Source: an uncultured Alphaproteobacteria bacterium (GTDB lineage Bacteria; Pseudomonadota; Alphaproteobacteria; Rhodobacterales; Rhodobacteraceae). From it: 50,095 nt of DNA. The stretch covers positions 160,001-210,095 of the forward strand of contig CACMAH010000002.1 in assembly GCA_902611605.1 (NCBI GenBank), written 5' to 3'. A program made the position numbers and the translations under genes. Positions 36,505 through 45,633 of the stretch are shown here, piece by piece; positions within the stretch are counted from its first letter, which is position 1; each line of letters opens with the position of its first letter. The notes under the pieces are model-generated. The model had not been told where the DNA came from. It ran no database searches and saw nothing but the letters and a program-made list of their open reading frames with translations.

Positions 36505-37502
36505 TAGTATTTACCAACAAGGCTATGATTTTTTGTAAGCCAGTTTTGAAAATTTTCTATACTCATCCAATCTGGATTAGTATCTGACGAATATATAAAA
36601 TTATCAGAAACTTTTTTTCCACCTCTTATTCTTGAAGGATCAGTAGACCAATTATGGATAGAGGGAAAAATTTTATAATAGGAGTTATATTCATAAGTAT
36701 AAGCAGAGTCTTCAAATCCTATCATTTGCTCATGAAGTTTCTCCCCAGGCCGGATACCTACTATTCTTTTTTCAATTTTAGGATTAATAGCATTTGCTAT
36801 ATCTGTGATTTTCATCGATGGAATTTTTTTTACATAAATTTCTCCGCCTGTCATATCCTCAAAAGCTTTCCATACTAATTTAACACCCTCTTCCAATGAA
36901 ATCATAAATCTTGTCATTCTTAAGTCAGTTATTGGAAAAAACCCATCTTTTTCTTTCTCTAGAAAAAAGGGAATTACTGACCCTCTAGAGCCCATTACAT
37001 TCCCATATCTTACTACTGAAAATTTACATTTCTCAGAGCCTGAGTATGAATTACCAGCAACAAACATTTTATCGGAAGCCAATTTAGTTGCTCCATAAAG
37101 ATTTATAGGATTAGAGGCTTTATCAGTTGATAGAGCTACACATTTTTTTATGTTTTTATCCAAACAGGCATCAATTACATTCATTGCACCGAGGACATTT
37201 GTTTTTACACATTCAAATGGGTTATATTCTGCGGTTGGGACAATTTTAGTAGCTGCTGCATGTACTACATAATCAATTCCATCTAAAGCACGCATTAATC
37301 TTTCTTTATCTCTTACATCTCCGATAAAAAATCTTACTCGATGATCATTGTGATACACTTTTTGCATATCCCACTGCTTGATTTCATCGCGTGAAAACAC
37401 TACTAGCCTTTTTGGATTATACTTTTCCAGTGTTAGTGGAATAAACTTAGAACCAAAAGAACCAGTTCCCCCAGTAATTAAAATATTAGAATTTTTTTTC
37501 AA
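36504..37502 (-). CDS. pseB: UDP-N-acetylglucosamine 4,6-dehydratase (inverting) PseB
   Basis: PseB carries out the first step of pseudaminic acid synthesis, converting UDP-GlcNAc to the 4-keto-6-deoxy-L-arabino sugar with C5 inversion. The short-chain dehydrogenase fold has TGGTGSFGSKF (10-20), FIGDVRDKERL, VVHAAATKIVPTAEYNP, STDKASNPINLYGATKLASD with the Tyr-xxx-Lys pair, RYGNVMGSRGSVIPFF, TDLRMTRFM and GIRPGEKLHEQMI. Length is 332 residues. The ALSTDKA motif and size fit inverting PseB rather than membrane-bound PglF or WbpM types. It is the first gene of the two-gene minus-strand pair with pseC. Confidence 0.95.
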   Translation of the reverse strand: MKKNSNILITGGTGSFGSKFIPLTLEKYNPKRLVVFSRDEIKQWDMQKVYHNDHRVRFFIGDVRDKERLMRALDGIDYVVHAAATKIVPTAEYNPFECVKTNVLGAMNVIDACLDKNIKKCVALSTDKASNPINLYGATKLASDKMFVAGNSYSGSEKCKFSVVRYGNVMGSRGSVIPFFLEKEKDGFFPITDLRMTRFMISLEEGVKLVWKAFEDMTGGEIYVKKIPSMKITDIANAINPKIEKRIVGIRPGEKLHEQMIGFEDSAYTYEYNSYYKIFPSIHNWSTDPSRIRGGKKVSDNFIYSSDTNPDWMSIENFQNWLTKNHSLVGKY

Positions 37503-37566
37503 TTTATTACCCCTACTTGAATCTTTTTTTAGCTATTATATATAAGAAAAGCAATCCAGGAAAAAT

Positions 37567-38850
37567 TTAAAAAAAGGTATTTATCTTATTAATAATAGGA
37601 GAAGACTGATCACTAAGAGAATTTACATATTTTAATCCCTTTTGACCAATTAATTTGGCATTATCATTATTACTTAAAGTTTTTATTTTTTCTACTAATT
37701 CTTCATTACTTTTTACATAAATTATTGCACCTGCTTCATTCAATTGATCAAAGGCTTTCTGAAAATTATATATATATGGCCCTGTAATGATAGCATTACC
37801 AAACCTACATGGTTCATAGGGATTATGGCCTCCAATTCTTACTAATGAGCCACCTAAAAAAACAACTTTGGATAATTTATACCATAAACCTAGCTCACCT
37901 AGCGTATCAGCCAAATAAATTGAAGTTTTTTTATTAATCTTCTGATCTTTACTTCGAATTTTAATTATGTGTGAAAGTGATTGTTTCTTTCTATATAACT
38001 GCTTAGCTCTATTTGGATGTCGTGGTATTAATATAAGTAAAAAATTTTTATCAATACTATGCAGTTTTTCTTGTACATTTATTATAATTTCATCTTCTCC
38101 TTCATGAGTCGAAGCAGCAATCCATATTTTTCTATCTTTGAATAATTTTTTGAATTTATAATATTCTTCTGAATTATAAGTAAGAGGTGTAGCATGTTCT
38201 TTAGATGAAATAATACCAAGTAATATTTTTTTATTAACCCCGAGAGATAATAATCTTTTTGCAGTTTGAGAATCATGAGCATATACAAAATCAAACTTCT
38301 CCAAAATTTGCCTACACGTTCTTTTTATTTTTAACCAATTTTCAAAAGTTTTTTTTTCCATACGAGCATTAATAAGCCCGAGTGGGATACCTCTTTTTTT
38401 TATTTCAAAGATCAGTCTAGGCCAAAATTCGCTTTCAACAAAAATTGCTAAATCTGGTTGCCAATGATCTAGAAAGTTTTTTGTAGCAGAAAAAGTATCG
38501 ATAGGAGAAAATTGATGAACACAATTTCTTGGCATCATTTTCATTAGAATTAAAGAAGAAGAAATAGTAGTTGTAGTAATTAAAAATTTAATTTTTTTAT
38601 TATTTTTTTGTAATTTTTCAATTAGGTTTATAATACTTATCGCCTCGCCTACACTAGCAGCATTAAACCATATCAGGTAACTTGAAGGCCTACTTAAACT
38701 AGAAACACCTCTTCTCTCCAAAAATCTTTTCTTATGTTCCTTACCTTTTATTAACCTATATTTTAGCAAAAGAAAAAATAGGAATTCAAAATATTTAGTT
38801 ACAAAAAAATATATTTTTAAAATAATAGAGTGTCTATTACTTTTAATCAT
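37567..38850 (-). CDS. waaA: 3-deoxy-D-manno-octulosonic acid (Kdo) transferase
   Basis: WaaA/KdtA adds Kdo from CMP-Kdo to lipid IVA at the inner face of the inner membrane. The 427-residue protein has an N-terminal hydrophobic anchor (about 10-30), then GKEHKKRFLERRG and WFNAASVGEAIS. These are followed by FLITTTTISS, FVESEFWPRLIFEI with the catalytic Glu, LINARM, IWIAASTHEGED, LILIPRHPNRA, YLADTLGELGLWY and FLGGSLVRIGGHNPYEP. Its presence means the cell makes Kdo-containing LPS. It overlaps the end of pgi by 8 bases on the same strand and lies next to the nonulosonate locus. Confidence 0.94.
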   Translation of the reverse strand: MIKSNRHSIILKIYFFVTKYFEFLFFLLLKYRLIKGKEHKKRFLERRGVSSLSRPSSYLIWFNAASVGEAISIINLIEKLQKNNKKIKFLITTTTISSSLILMKMMPRNCVHQFSPIDTFSATKNFLDHWQPDLAIFVESEFWPRLIFEIKKRGIPLGLINARMEKKTFENWLKIKRTCRQILEKFDFVYAHDSQTAKRLLSLGVNKKILLGIISSKEHATPLTYNSEEYYKFKKLFKDRKIWIAASTHEGEDEIIINVQEKLHSIDKNFLLILIPRHPNRAKQLYRKKQSLSHIIKIRSKDQKINKKTSIYLADTLGELGLWYKLSKVVFLGGSLVRIGGHNPYEPCRFGNAIITGPYIYNFQKAFDQLNEAGAIIYVKSNEELVEKIKTLSNNDNAKLIGQKGLKYVNSLSDQSSPIINKINTFF

Positions 38851-40438
38851 TGTTTTTAAGTTTTCTTATTTTGTTTAATAAATTTAAAGTAGAATTACTA
38901 AAATTTTGGTTTTGATTTTTTTTATTAAAATGTTCAGTTAATTTTGTAGCTAATTTTTTACCTAATTCTACCCCCCACTGGTCAAAAGAGTTTACATTCC
39001 ATAATAAGCCCTCAACAAATGTTCGGTGCTCAAAGAGAGCGAGTAATTTTCCTAAAATTCTTGGTGTTAGTTGTTTATATACTAATATAGTAGAAGGTCT
39101 ATTTCCATGACAATAATGATGAAGATTCCTTTTTCGTTCAATTGTTTCTTCTTTTTTAATTCCGAGCATTAGAGCTTCAGATTGTGCCAAACAGTTTATT
39201 ATTAATTGCAAATGATGCTTTTCATAATAACTATCATCTATACAATTTGCACCCAACAAAAATTCACATGGAATTATTTGACTACTTTGATGTAAAAATT
39301 GAAAAAAGGCATGCTGACTATTCGTACCTATTTGTCCCCATATTACTGGTGCCGTTTGATAACTAATACTTTCACCCTTTAGATTTACTGATTTACCATT
39401 ACTTTCCATATCAAGTTGTTGTAAATAGGTAGGTAAATATTCAAGCTTTGTCTCATAAGGTAAAATTGCCCTAGAAGTATAATTACAAATTGTGGAATGC
39501 CAAAAACCAATTAATGCCAAAGTTATTGGAAGATTTTTTGAAGCTTCTTCGTTTTTAAAATGATAGTCTACTTGAGAAGCACCATCTAAAAACTCTGAGA
39601 ATTGATTAAGACCTATTGCTAACATAACAGGTAACCCAATTGGCCCCCAAACTGAAAATCGTCCTCCTACCCATTCTTCAAATTCAAAGATATTTTCTTC
39701 AAAAACACCAAGATCTAATGCTTTTTCCTTAGATGCACAAACTGCCACAAAATGTTTCATTCCATCAGAACCAAGTTTTGAACACACCCATTCAATAGCT
39801 GTCTTTGAATTATAAATAGTTTCTATGGTTGTAAACGACTTTGAAGATAAGACAAAAAGAGTTTTACGTGGATCTAAATTTTTTATAATTTTATTTATAT
39901 CAGAAGAGTCAATATTTGAAACAAAATGAATTTTTGGTCCATCATGATATTCTGATAAAGCACTAGTAACTAGTTTAGGTCCAAGTTCGGAACCTCCTAT
40001 TCCGATGTTAACAACATCAGTGAAATAATCTCCTGAGCACGATTTTTTTTTTCCACTTCTAATATGGTTACAAAAATTAGAAATAGATTTGAACCTAACT
40101 TGCAATTTTGTATTTATAGAATCTAAATTATTAAATTCTCTAGTTTGAAAATTCCTTAGTGCTGTATGTAAAACCGATCTATTTTCAGTAACATTAATTT
40201 TGTCACCATTAAACATTGCATCAACGTTTTTCATAATTTCTGATTTTTCAGCAAATTTTATAAGATTGGAAAGTGTTGGTGGATCTATATTTGTTTTAGA
40301 GTAATCAAAATAAAGATCTTCTATTTCTAAACTAAATTTTCTAAATCGATTTTCATCCGATTCAAATAGGGATTCAATTCTTCTTTTTTTTGATTCTTCA
40401 TGATTTTTTTTTAACAAATCCCAATAAATTTTCTGCAT
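38843..40438 (-). CDS. pgi: Glucose-6-phosphate isomerase
   Basis: Pgi interconverts glucose 6-phosphate and fructose 6-phosphate. The 531-residue protein carries VVNIGIGGSELGPKLV, FVLSSKSFTTIET, the signature WVGGRFSVWGPIGLP, FQFLHQS, and the C-terminal signature WNVNSFDQWGVELGK with the catalytic Lys. The N-terminal region is as in bacterial Pgi of about 550 residues. The poly-A tract encoding a KKK run near residue 137 is intact in frame. It follows eda after 7 bases, so the pair is cotranscribed and supports sugar entry into the Entner-Doudoroff route (zwf and edd are not in the window). Confidence 0.97.
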   Translation of the reverse strand: MQKIYWDLLKKNHEESKKRRIESLFESDENRFRKFSLEIEDLYFDYSKTNIDPPTLSNLIKFAEKSEIMKNVDAMFNGDKINVTENRSVLHTALRNFQTREFNNLDSINTKLQVRFKSISNFCNHIRSGKKKSCSGDYFTDVVNIGIGGSELGPKLVTSALSEYHDGPKIHFVSNIDSSDINKIIKNLDPRKTLFVLSSKSFTTIETIYNSKTAIEWVCSKLGSDGMKHFVAVCASKEKALDLGVFEENIFEFEEWVGGRFSVWGPIGLPVMLAIGLNQFSEFLDGASQVDYHFKNEEASKNLPITLALIGFWHSTICNYTSRAILPYETKLEYLPTYLQQLDMESNGKSVNLKGESISYQTAPVIWGQIGTNSQHAFFQFLHQSSQIIPCEFLLGANCIDDSYYEKHHLQLIINCLAQSEALMLGIKKEETIERKRNLHHYCHGNRPSTILVYKQLTPRILGKLLALFEHRTFVEGLLWNVNSFDQWGVELGKKLATKLTEHFNKKNQNQNFSNSTLNLLNKIRKLKNND

Positions 40439-40445
40439 TACTATT

Positions 40446-41081
40446 TCAAACTACTTTTTTTATAATTTCACTAATTTTTGTCCAATTTTTTTGATCGATG
40501 AGAACCTTTGGAACCATCCAACTACCAGCAACTCCATAGACATTCGATAAACTCAAATAAGTTTTAAAATTATTCTGGTTAATTCCTCCTGTTGGAAAAA
40601 AACAGCAATCAGGAAAAGGACCTTCTAATGCTTTTAACATCTCTATCCCTCCTAATACTGTTGCAGGAAAAAACTTTAATACTTTGTACCCACGATTATA
40701 AGAAATCATTACTTCAGAAGGTGTAGATACTCCAGGAATTAAGGGAAAATTATTTTTTTCACATCCCTCAAAAAGTTCTTCACTTATACCAGGAGATATA
40801 CCAAATTTTGCTCCAACATTAATAGCATTTTGAATATTTTCATCCGACATCAGAGTACCAACACCAACTATAAAATTTTTATTCTTGGACATAACATTAA
40901 TTGCTTCTAGTGCGACCTTTGTTCTAAGTGTAATTTCAAACACTTTTATCCCATTTTCTAAAAAAATATCCCTTAAATAATTACATGAATCTAATTCTTC
41001 AATTGTAAGGATAGGTAGTATTTTTTGAGTTAAAAAATACTGTTGAAATACTTTATTTATTTTTAATACATTTTCACGCAA
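40446..41081 (-). CDS. eda: KDPG aldolase (2-dehydro-3-deoxy-phosphogluconate aldolase)
   Basis: Eda splits KDPG into pyruvate and glyceraldehyde 3-phosphate, the last step of the Entner-Doudoroff pathway. It is a class I aldolase with Schiff-base Lys136 in YKVLKFFPAT and general base Glu49 in VFEITLRT. IVGVGTLM, GAKFGISPGIS, PLIPGVSTPSE and FFPTGGI are also present. Length is 211. The start is TTG with AAGGT about 8 bases upstream. It heads the eda-pgi pair; mutT lies 67 bases upstream. Confidence 0.95.
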   Translation of the reverse strand: MRENVLKINKVFQQYFLTQKILPILTIEELDSCNYLRDIFLENGIKVFEITLRTKVALEAINVMSKNKNFIVGVGTLMSDENIQNAINVGAKFGISPGISEELFEGCEKNNFPLIPGVSTPSEVMISYNRGYKVLKFFPATVLGGIEMLKALEGPFPDCCFFPTGGINQNNFKTYLSLSNVYGVAGSWMVPKVLIDQKNWTKISEIIKKVV

Positions 41082-41148
41082 AACTGTACCTTACAAATTA
41101 TTTACCTAAATAGTTTATTTATGAATCAATTATTAAAGTATGTAACTT

Positions 41149-41562
41149 TTATAACAAATCTCTCAAAAATGGAATTAAAGGTTTATCAGCATCTGGCATA
41201 GGAAATTTATTTAATTCTTTAGGAAAAACCCATTTAATTTCTTGGCCTTCCCTTCCCATAATAATTCCATCCCATTTTCTACAAACAAATAACAATAGTA
41301 AAAGGTTAAAGTCTGTATAGTCATGTGTTGAAAAAGTTAATGGTGCAAGGCAACTGTTCGAAGTTTGAATATTTAATTCTTCATCTAGTTCTCTAATTAA
41401 AGCATCTTCAGCCCTTTCTGTATTTTCTAATTTTCCACCTGGGAATTCCCATAAACCACCTAAGTATTTGTTTTCTGGTCTCTTTGAAATTAATATCCTT
41501 CCATCTACATCTATAAGAGCTACAGCAGCTACTATTTGGATTTTACGATCTATAATCTGCAT
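41149..41562 (-). CDS. mutT: MutT-type 8-oxo-dGTP diphosphatase (Nudix)
   Basis: MutT removes oxidised dGTP from the nucleotide pool. The 137-residue Nudix protein has VAAVALIDVDGRILISKRP, WEFPGGKLE and the Nudix box from Gly43 with RELDEELNI (57-65), where the usual Gly near the end of the box is Asn. The MutT-type W-K-F segment appears as IKWVFPKEL. Its start overlaps the argJ end by 20 bases, so it is translated with argJ. The argJ-mutT order beside secA is common in alphaproteobacteria. Confidence 0.92.
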   Translation of the reverse strand: MQIIDRKIQIVAAVALIDVDGRILISKRPENKYLGGLWEFPGGKLENTERAEDALIRELDEELNIQTSNSCLAPLTFSTHDYTDFNLLLLLFVCRKWDGIIMGREGQEIKWVFPKELNKFPMPDADKPLIPFLRDLL

Positions 41563-42775
41563 TTATTTCAATATACTCCTTTGTAAAATCACATCCCCAA
41601 ACTTTTGCTATACCCTTTCCTATTCCTAAATCTACTTTAACTAATAAGTTAGTATTTTTCATATAGTCTTTTGCTTTTTTTTCATCATATTTTTTATGCA
41701 CTCTTCCATTATTGGTAATCAAATATTTTCCAAAATATATTTTAATTTTTTCTTGGATAATTTTTTCACCAGATTTCCCTATTGCCATAATAATTCTCCC
41801 CCAATTGGGGTCTTCACCTGCAATTGCTGTTTTAACTAATGGTGAATTTGCGATTGAAAGAGCAATATTTTTTGCACTTTTATCATTTAAAGCTCCAATT
41901 ATTTGATATTCAATTAATTTATTTGAACCCTCACCATCTTTTACAATTTCTATTGCTAATTCTTTCATTACTAATTCTAAAGTTTTTGAAAATTGTTTTA
42001 CTCTATTATCTGAAAACTTTTTGATTGGCTTCATATTGGCACTAGAGGTAGTTGAAACCAAAACCATATCAGATGTAGATGTATCGCTATCTACAGTTAT
42101 AGAATTAAAGGTCTTATCTGATAAATTAGAAGTAATTTTTTGTAAAATAGCATAAGAAATTTTTATGTCTGTAATTATAAATGAAAGCATAGTAGCCATA
42201 TTAGGTGCAATCATGCCAGAGCCCTTAGCTATACCCAAAATTGATATGAAATTCTTATCAAATTTAAACTTTTTAAATCTAATTTTTGGATAAGTATCTG
42301 TAGTCATTATTGCTTTCGCACAATCAACCACCTGATTTTCAGTAAGGTTTTGTGTTAATAAAGGGATTTTATCTATTATCTTTTTATATGGAAGAGGTTC
42401 ACCTATTACGCCAGTCGAAGCCATTAAAATTCTTTTTTTACTTATTTTAAGATTTTCAGCAATTTCTGAAACCACTTTTTCAATGGCTTGTATTCCCTCT
42501 TTTCCAGTAAATGCATTTGCATTCCCTGAATTTATTACTATCGCAATAGGTTCTTCTTCATTTTTGGATGCACTTTTTACTACTTTTTTTGACCAGATAA
42601 CAGAGGGAGCTTTAGTTTTAGAGTTCGTAAAAACACCTGTTACAATACTTCCAGCTTCAAGAAGAATAAGTGTTAAATCTAGTCGGTCTTTATATTTAAT
42701 ATTTGCACATAAAGAAGAAAATCTTGCCCCTTTTATCATAAATTTTTTATTATTGGAAAAATCTATTTTTTTCAT
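41543..42775 (-). CDS. argJ: Bifunctional glutamate N-acetyltransferase/N-acetylglutamate synthase ArgJ
   Basis: ArgJ recycles the acetyl group in arginine synthesis by moving it from N-acetylornithine to glutamate. It is made as one chain that cuts itself before the Thr of NMATML, the catalytic N-terminal residue of the beta subunit; that sequence is intact. Other marks are IVINSGNANAFTGKEG, MASTGVIGEPLP, GIAKGSGMIAPN, SITVDSDTSTSD, AIAGEDPNWGRIIMAIGKSG and the C-terminal EYIEINADYRS. Length is 410. It is divergent from secA across 173 bases. The parvulin-like gene often found between argJ and secA is absent. Confidence 0.96.
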   Translation of the reverse strand: MKKIDFSNNKKFMIKGARFSSLCANIKYKDRLDLTLILLEAGSIVTGVFTNSKTKAPSVIWSKKVVKSASKNEEEPIAIVINSGNANAFTGKEGIQAIEKVVSEIAENLKISKKRILMASTGVIGEPLPYKKIIDKIPLLTQNLTENQVVDCAKAIMTTDTYPKIRFKKFKFDKNFISILGIAKGSGMIAPNMATMLSFIITDIKISYAILQKITSNLSDKTFNSITVDSDTSTSDMVLVSTTSSANMKPIKKFSDNRVKQFSKTLELVMKELAIEIVKDGEGSNKLIEYQIIGALNDKSAKNIALSIANSPLVKTAIAGEDPNWGRIIMAIGKSGEKIIQEKIKIYFGKYLITNNGRVHKKYDEKKAKDYMKNTNLLVKVDLGIGKGIAKVWGCDFTKEYIEINADYRS

Positions 42776-42948
42776 TTATTTTTAATTAACTTTATTAATT
42801 ACAGTAAAAGAAAATCAATAATTGTATTTGAATTTTTACTGCTTTACCTTGAGATAAGTATCATCTACAACAATTTTTAATTTATATACAATACTTCTAT
42901 CATTAATTAGAAATAAAAAAAATAAAATATAAAGGCTTTTAAAAAATA

Positions 42949-45612
42949 ATGTTTGGTTTTGGAAAAATAGCATCAAAAATATTTGGTTCTTCAAATGAAA
43001 AAGCAATCAAATCAGTATTACCAATAGTAACTAAAATTAATGATCACGAAAATGAAGTAAAAAAACTAACTAATCAACAACTAAAAGATAAAACAATTGA
43101 GTTTAAAAATCGGTTAAAAAATGGTGAAACATTAGATCAATTGCTCCCCGAAGCTTTTGCAGTCGTAAGAGAGGCATCAGTTAGAACAATTGGACAGAGA
43201 CCTTTTGACGTACAATTGATAGGTGGGATATTTCTTCATCAAGGTAACATTGCTGAAATGAAAACAGGCGAAGGAAAAACACTGACTGCAGTTATGCCAG
43301 TGTATCTAAATTCTTTACTTGAACGTGGGGTACATATAGTCACTGTGAACGATTATTTAGCTAAAAGAGATGCTTCATGGATGGGAGAAATTTATAACTT
43401 TTTAGGCCTAACGGTTGCAGCTATTTATCCAGATATGGATGAGAATTTAAAAAGGGAAGCTTATTTATCAGATGTAACTTATGCTACAAACAATGAGCTT
43501 GGATTTGATTATCTTAGAGATAATATGAAGTCGAATTTAGATGATGTGTTACAAAGAAAACCATATTTTGCAATTGTGGATGAAGTTGACAGCATATTAA
43601 TTGATGAGGCTAGAACACCTTTAATTATTTCTGGTCCAACTGAAGACAGATCCCATCTTTATACTAACATTGATAAATTAATACCAAATTTAGATGAAAA
43701 ACATTTTGAATTGGAAGAAAAAACTAGGACTGTAAACCTAACTGATACAGGTATCGAATATTTAGAAACAGTCCTCAGAAGTAATAAACTTATGGAAAAT
43801 AATCAGTCACTTTATGATCCAGAAAGTACCAGTTTAGTGCATCACATAAATCAAGCATTATTAGCACATAAGATGTTTAATAAAAATAAAGATTATATAG
43901 TAAGAAATAATGAGATTGTATTAATTGATGAATTTACTGGAAGAATGATGAGTGGAAGGAGACTTTCTAATGGCCTGCACCAAGCAATTGAAGCAAAGGA
44001 AGATGTATCTATCCAATCAGAAAATGTAACTTTTGCATCTGTAACTTTTCAAAATTATTTTCGACTTTATGAGAAACTAGCTGGAATGACAGGAACAGCT
44101 CTAACTGAAGCAGAAGAGTTTTCAGAAATCTACAATCTTGGCGTATTAGAAATTCCAACAAATAAGAAAGTTATTAGAATTGATGAAGATGATCAAGTTT
44201 TCAGAACTTCTAGTGAAAAATATTCTGCGGTAATAAGAGAAATAAAAAAAGCCTATAAAAATAGCCAACCTGTTCTTGTTGGTACAACATCTATAGAAAA
44301 ATCCGAATTACTTTCAAAGATGTTAAAAAAAGAAAATATAAAACACCAAGTTTTAAATGCTAGATATCACGAAAAAGAAGCTTTTATTATTGCAAATGCT
44401 GGTATGCCTGGTGCTGTAACTATTGCTACTAATATGGCAGGGCGAGGAACTGACATTCAACTCGGTGGTAATATAGATATGATTTTTAGCCAACAAAAAG
44501 AAAATACAAAAGAAGATGCTGATATCTTAAAGAAAAAAATTACTGAAGAAGTAGAAAAATCAAAAGAAATTGTTAAAAAAGCTGGTGGTCTTTTTGTGCT
44601 TGCTACTGAAAGACATGAAAGTCGTAGAATAGATAATCAACTTAGAGGTCGATCGGGTAGACAGGGTGATCCTGGAAGAACCTCTTTTTATTTAAGTCTT
44701 GAAGATGATTTAATGAGGATATTTGGATCAGACAAATTAGATACTATGTTAAAAAGATTAGGAATGAAAGATGGAGAAAGTATAGCGCACCCGTGGGTTA
44801 ATAAGGCATTAGAAAGGGCACAAGGTAAAGTAGAGGCTAGAAATTTTGACATAAGAAAAAATCTTCTCAAGTATGACGATGTAATGAATTTACAAAGAAA
44901 ATCTATTTTTAGTCAAAGAAGAGAAATAATGGAATCAGAATTTGTTACTGAAACAATTACTGATATGAGAGAAAAAGTAATAGATAATATTATTTGGGAT
45001 AATATCTCTGAAGATAGCAATCCTATAGAATGGGAAACTGATTTATTAAAAGATCAAATAAAAGAAAAATTAGGCGTTTACATTCCTTTGCAAAATTGGA
45101 TTGAAGAGGAAAGTTTTTCAGCTGATGAATTTCAAGATCGTGTCAATATTGAGGCATCCAAAATTTTAGACAATAAAAAACAAAAATATGGTGCTGAATT
45201 GATTCAAAATATTGAGAAACAAGTGCTTTTACAAACAATAGACAAATCATGGCGGGAACATCTGTTAAAACTTGAGCATTTAAGATCTGTAATAGGTTTT
45301 AGAGGATATGCGCAAAGAGATCCATTAAATGAATACAAATCAGAAGCATATGAATTATTTGAAGTATTACTCCAAACTATAGGAGAAGAGGTCACAAAAT
45401 TTATGGCTTTTTTTCAATTAGTTGATTCCAGTAAACTTGAAAACGCAAATAAGAAAACTAGTAATTCTGATTTGAGATACAATGATTTTGAGGGGAATGG
45501 AAAAGAAACTCCTCAAAAAACTTCCCCCGCAATTTGGGGAAAAGTTGGTAGAAATTCCCAATGTCCTTGCGGTTCAGGAAAAAAGTATAAAAATTGTCAT
45601 GGAAAAAATTAA
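42949..45612 (+). CDS. secA: Preprotein translocase ATPase SecA
   Basis: SecA drives unfolded proteins through SecYEG. The DEAD-type motor has Walker A MKTGEGKT (104-111) and FAIVDEVDSILIDEARTPL. The preprotein cross-linking region follows, then NBD2 with TNMAGRGTDIQLGG and QLRGRSGRQGDPG. The helical scaffold has IGFRGYAQRDPLNEYK. The C-terminal linker ends in a zinc-binding SEC-C tail, SQCPCGSGKKYKNCHG (Cys-x-Cys-x8-Cys-His), used for SecB and phospholipid contact. Length is 887. Only a weak ribosome site (AAAGG, 13 bases off) is seen. Upstream is 173 A/T-rich bases shared with argJ. Confidence 0.98.
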   Translation: MFGFGKIASKIFGSSNEKAIKSVLPIVTKINDHENEVKKLTNQQLKDKTIEFKNRLKNGETLDQLLPEAFAVVREASVRTIGQRPFDVQLIGGIFLHQGNIAEMKTGEGKTLTAVMPVYLNSLLERGVHIVTVNDYLAKRDASWMGEIYNFLGLTVAAIYPDMDENLKREAYLSDVTYATNNELGFDYLRDNMKSNLDDVLQRKPYFAIVDEVDSILIDEARTPLIISGPTEDRSHLYTNIDKLIPNLDEKHFELEEKTRTVNLTDTGIEYLETVLRSNKLMENNQSLYDPESTSLVHHINQALLAHKMFNKNKDYIVRNNEIVLIDEFTGRMMSGRRLSNGLHQAIEAKEDVSIQSENVTFASVTFQNYFRLYEKLAGMTGTALTEAEEFSEIYNLGVLEIPTNKKVIRIDEDDQVFRTSSEKYSAVIREIKKAYKNSQPVLVGTTSIEKSELLSKMLKKENIKHQVLNARYHEKEAFIIANAGMPGAVTIATNMAGRGTDIQLGGNIDMIFSQQKENTKEDADILKKKITEEVEKSKEIVKKAGGLFVLATERHESRRIDNQLRGRSGRQGDPGRTSFYLSLEDDLMRIFGSDKLDTMLKRLGMKDGESIAHPWVNKALERAQGKVEARNFDIRKNLLKYDDVMNLQRKSIFSQRREIMESEFVTETITDMREKVIDNIIWDNISEDSNPIEWETDLLKDQIKEKLGVYIPLQNWIEEESFSADEFQDRVNIEASKILDNKKQKYGAELIQNIEKQVLLQTIDKSWREHLLKLEHLRSVIGFRGYAQRDPLNEYKSEAYELFEVLLQTIGEEVTKFMAFFQLVDSSKLENANKKTSNSDLRYNDFEGNGKETPQKTSPAIWGKVGRNSQCPCGSGKKYKNCHGKN

Positions 45613-45633
45613 TTTTTTGTTTACATACCTTTA

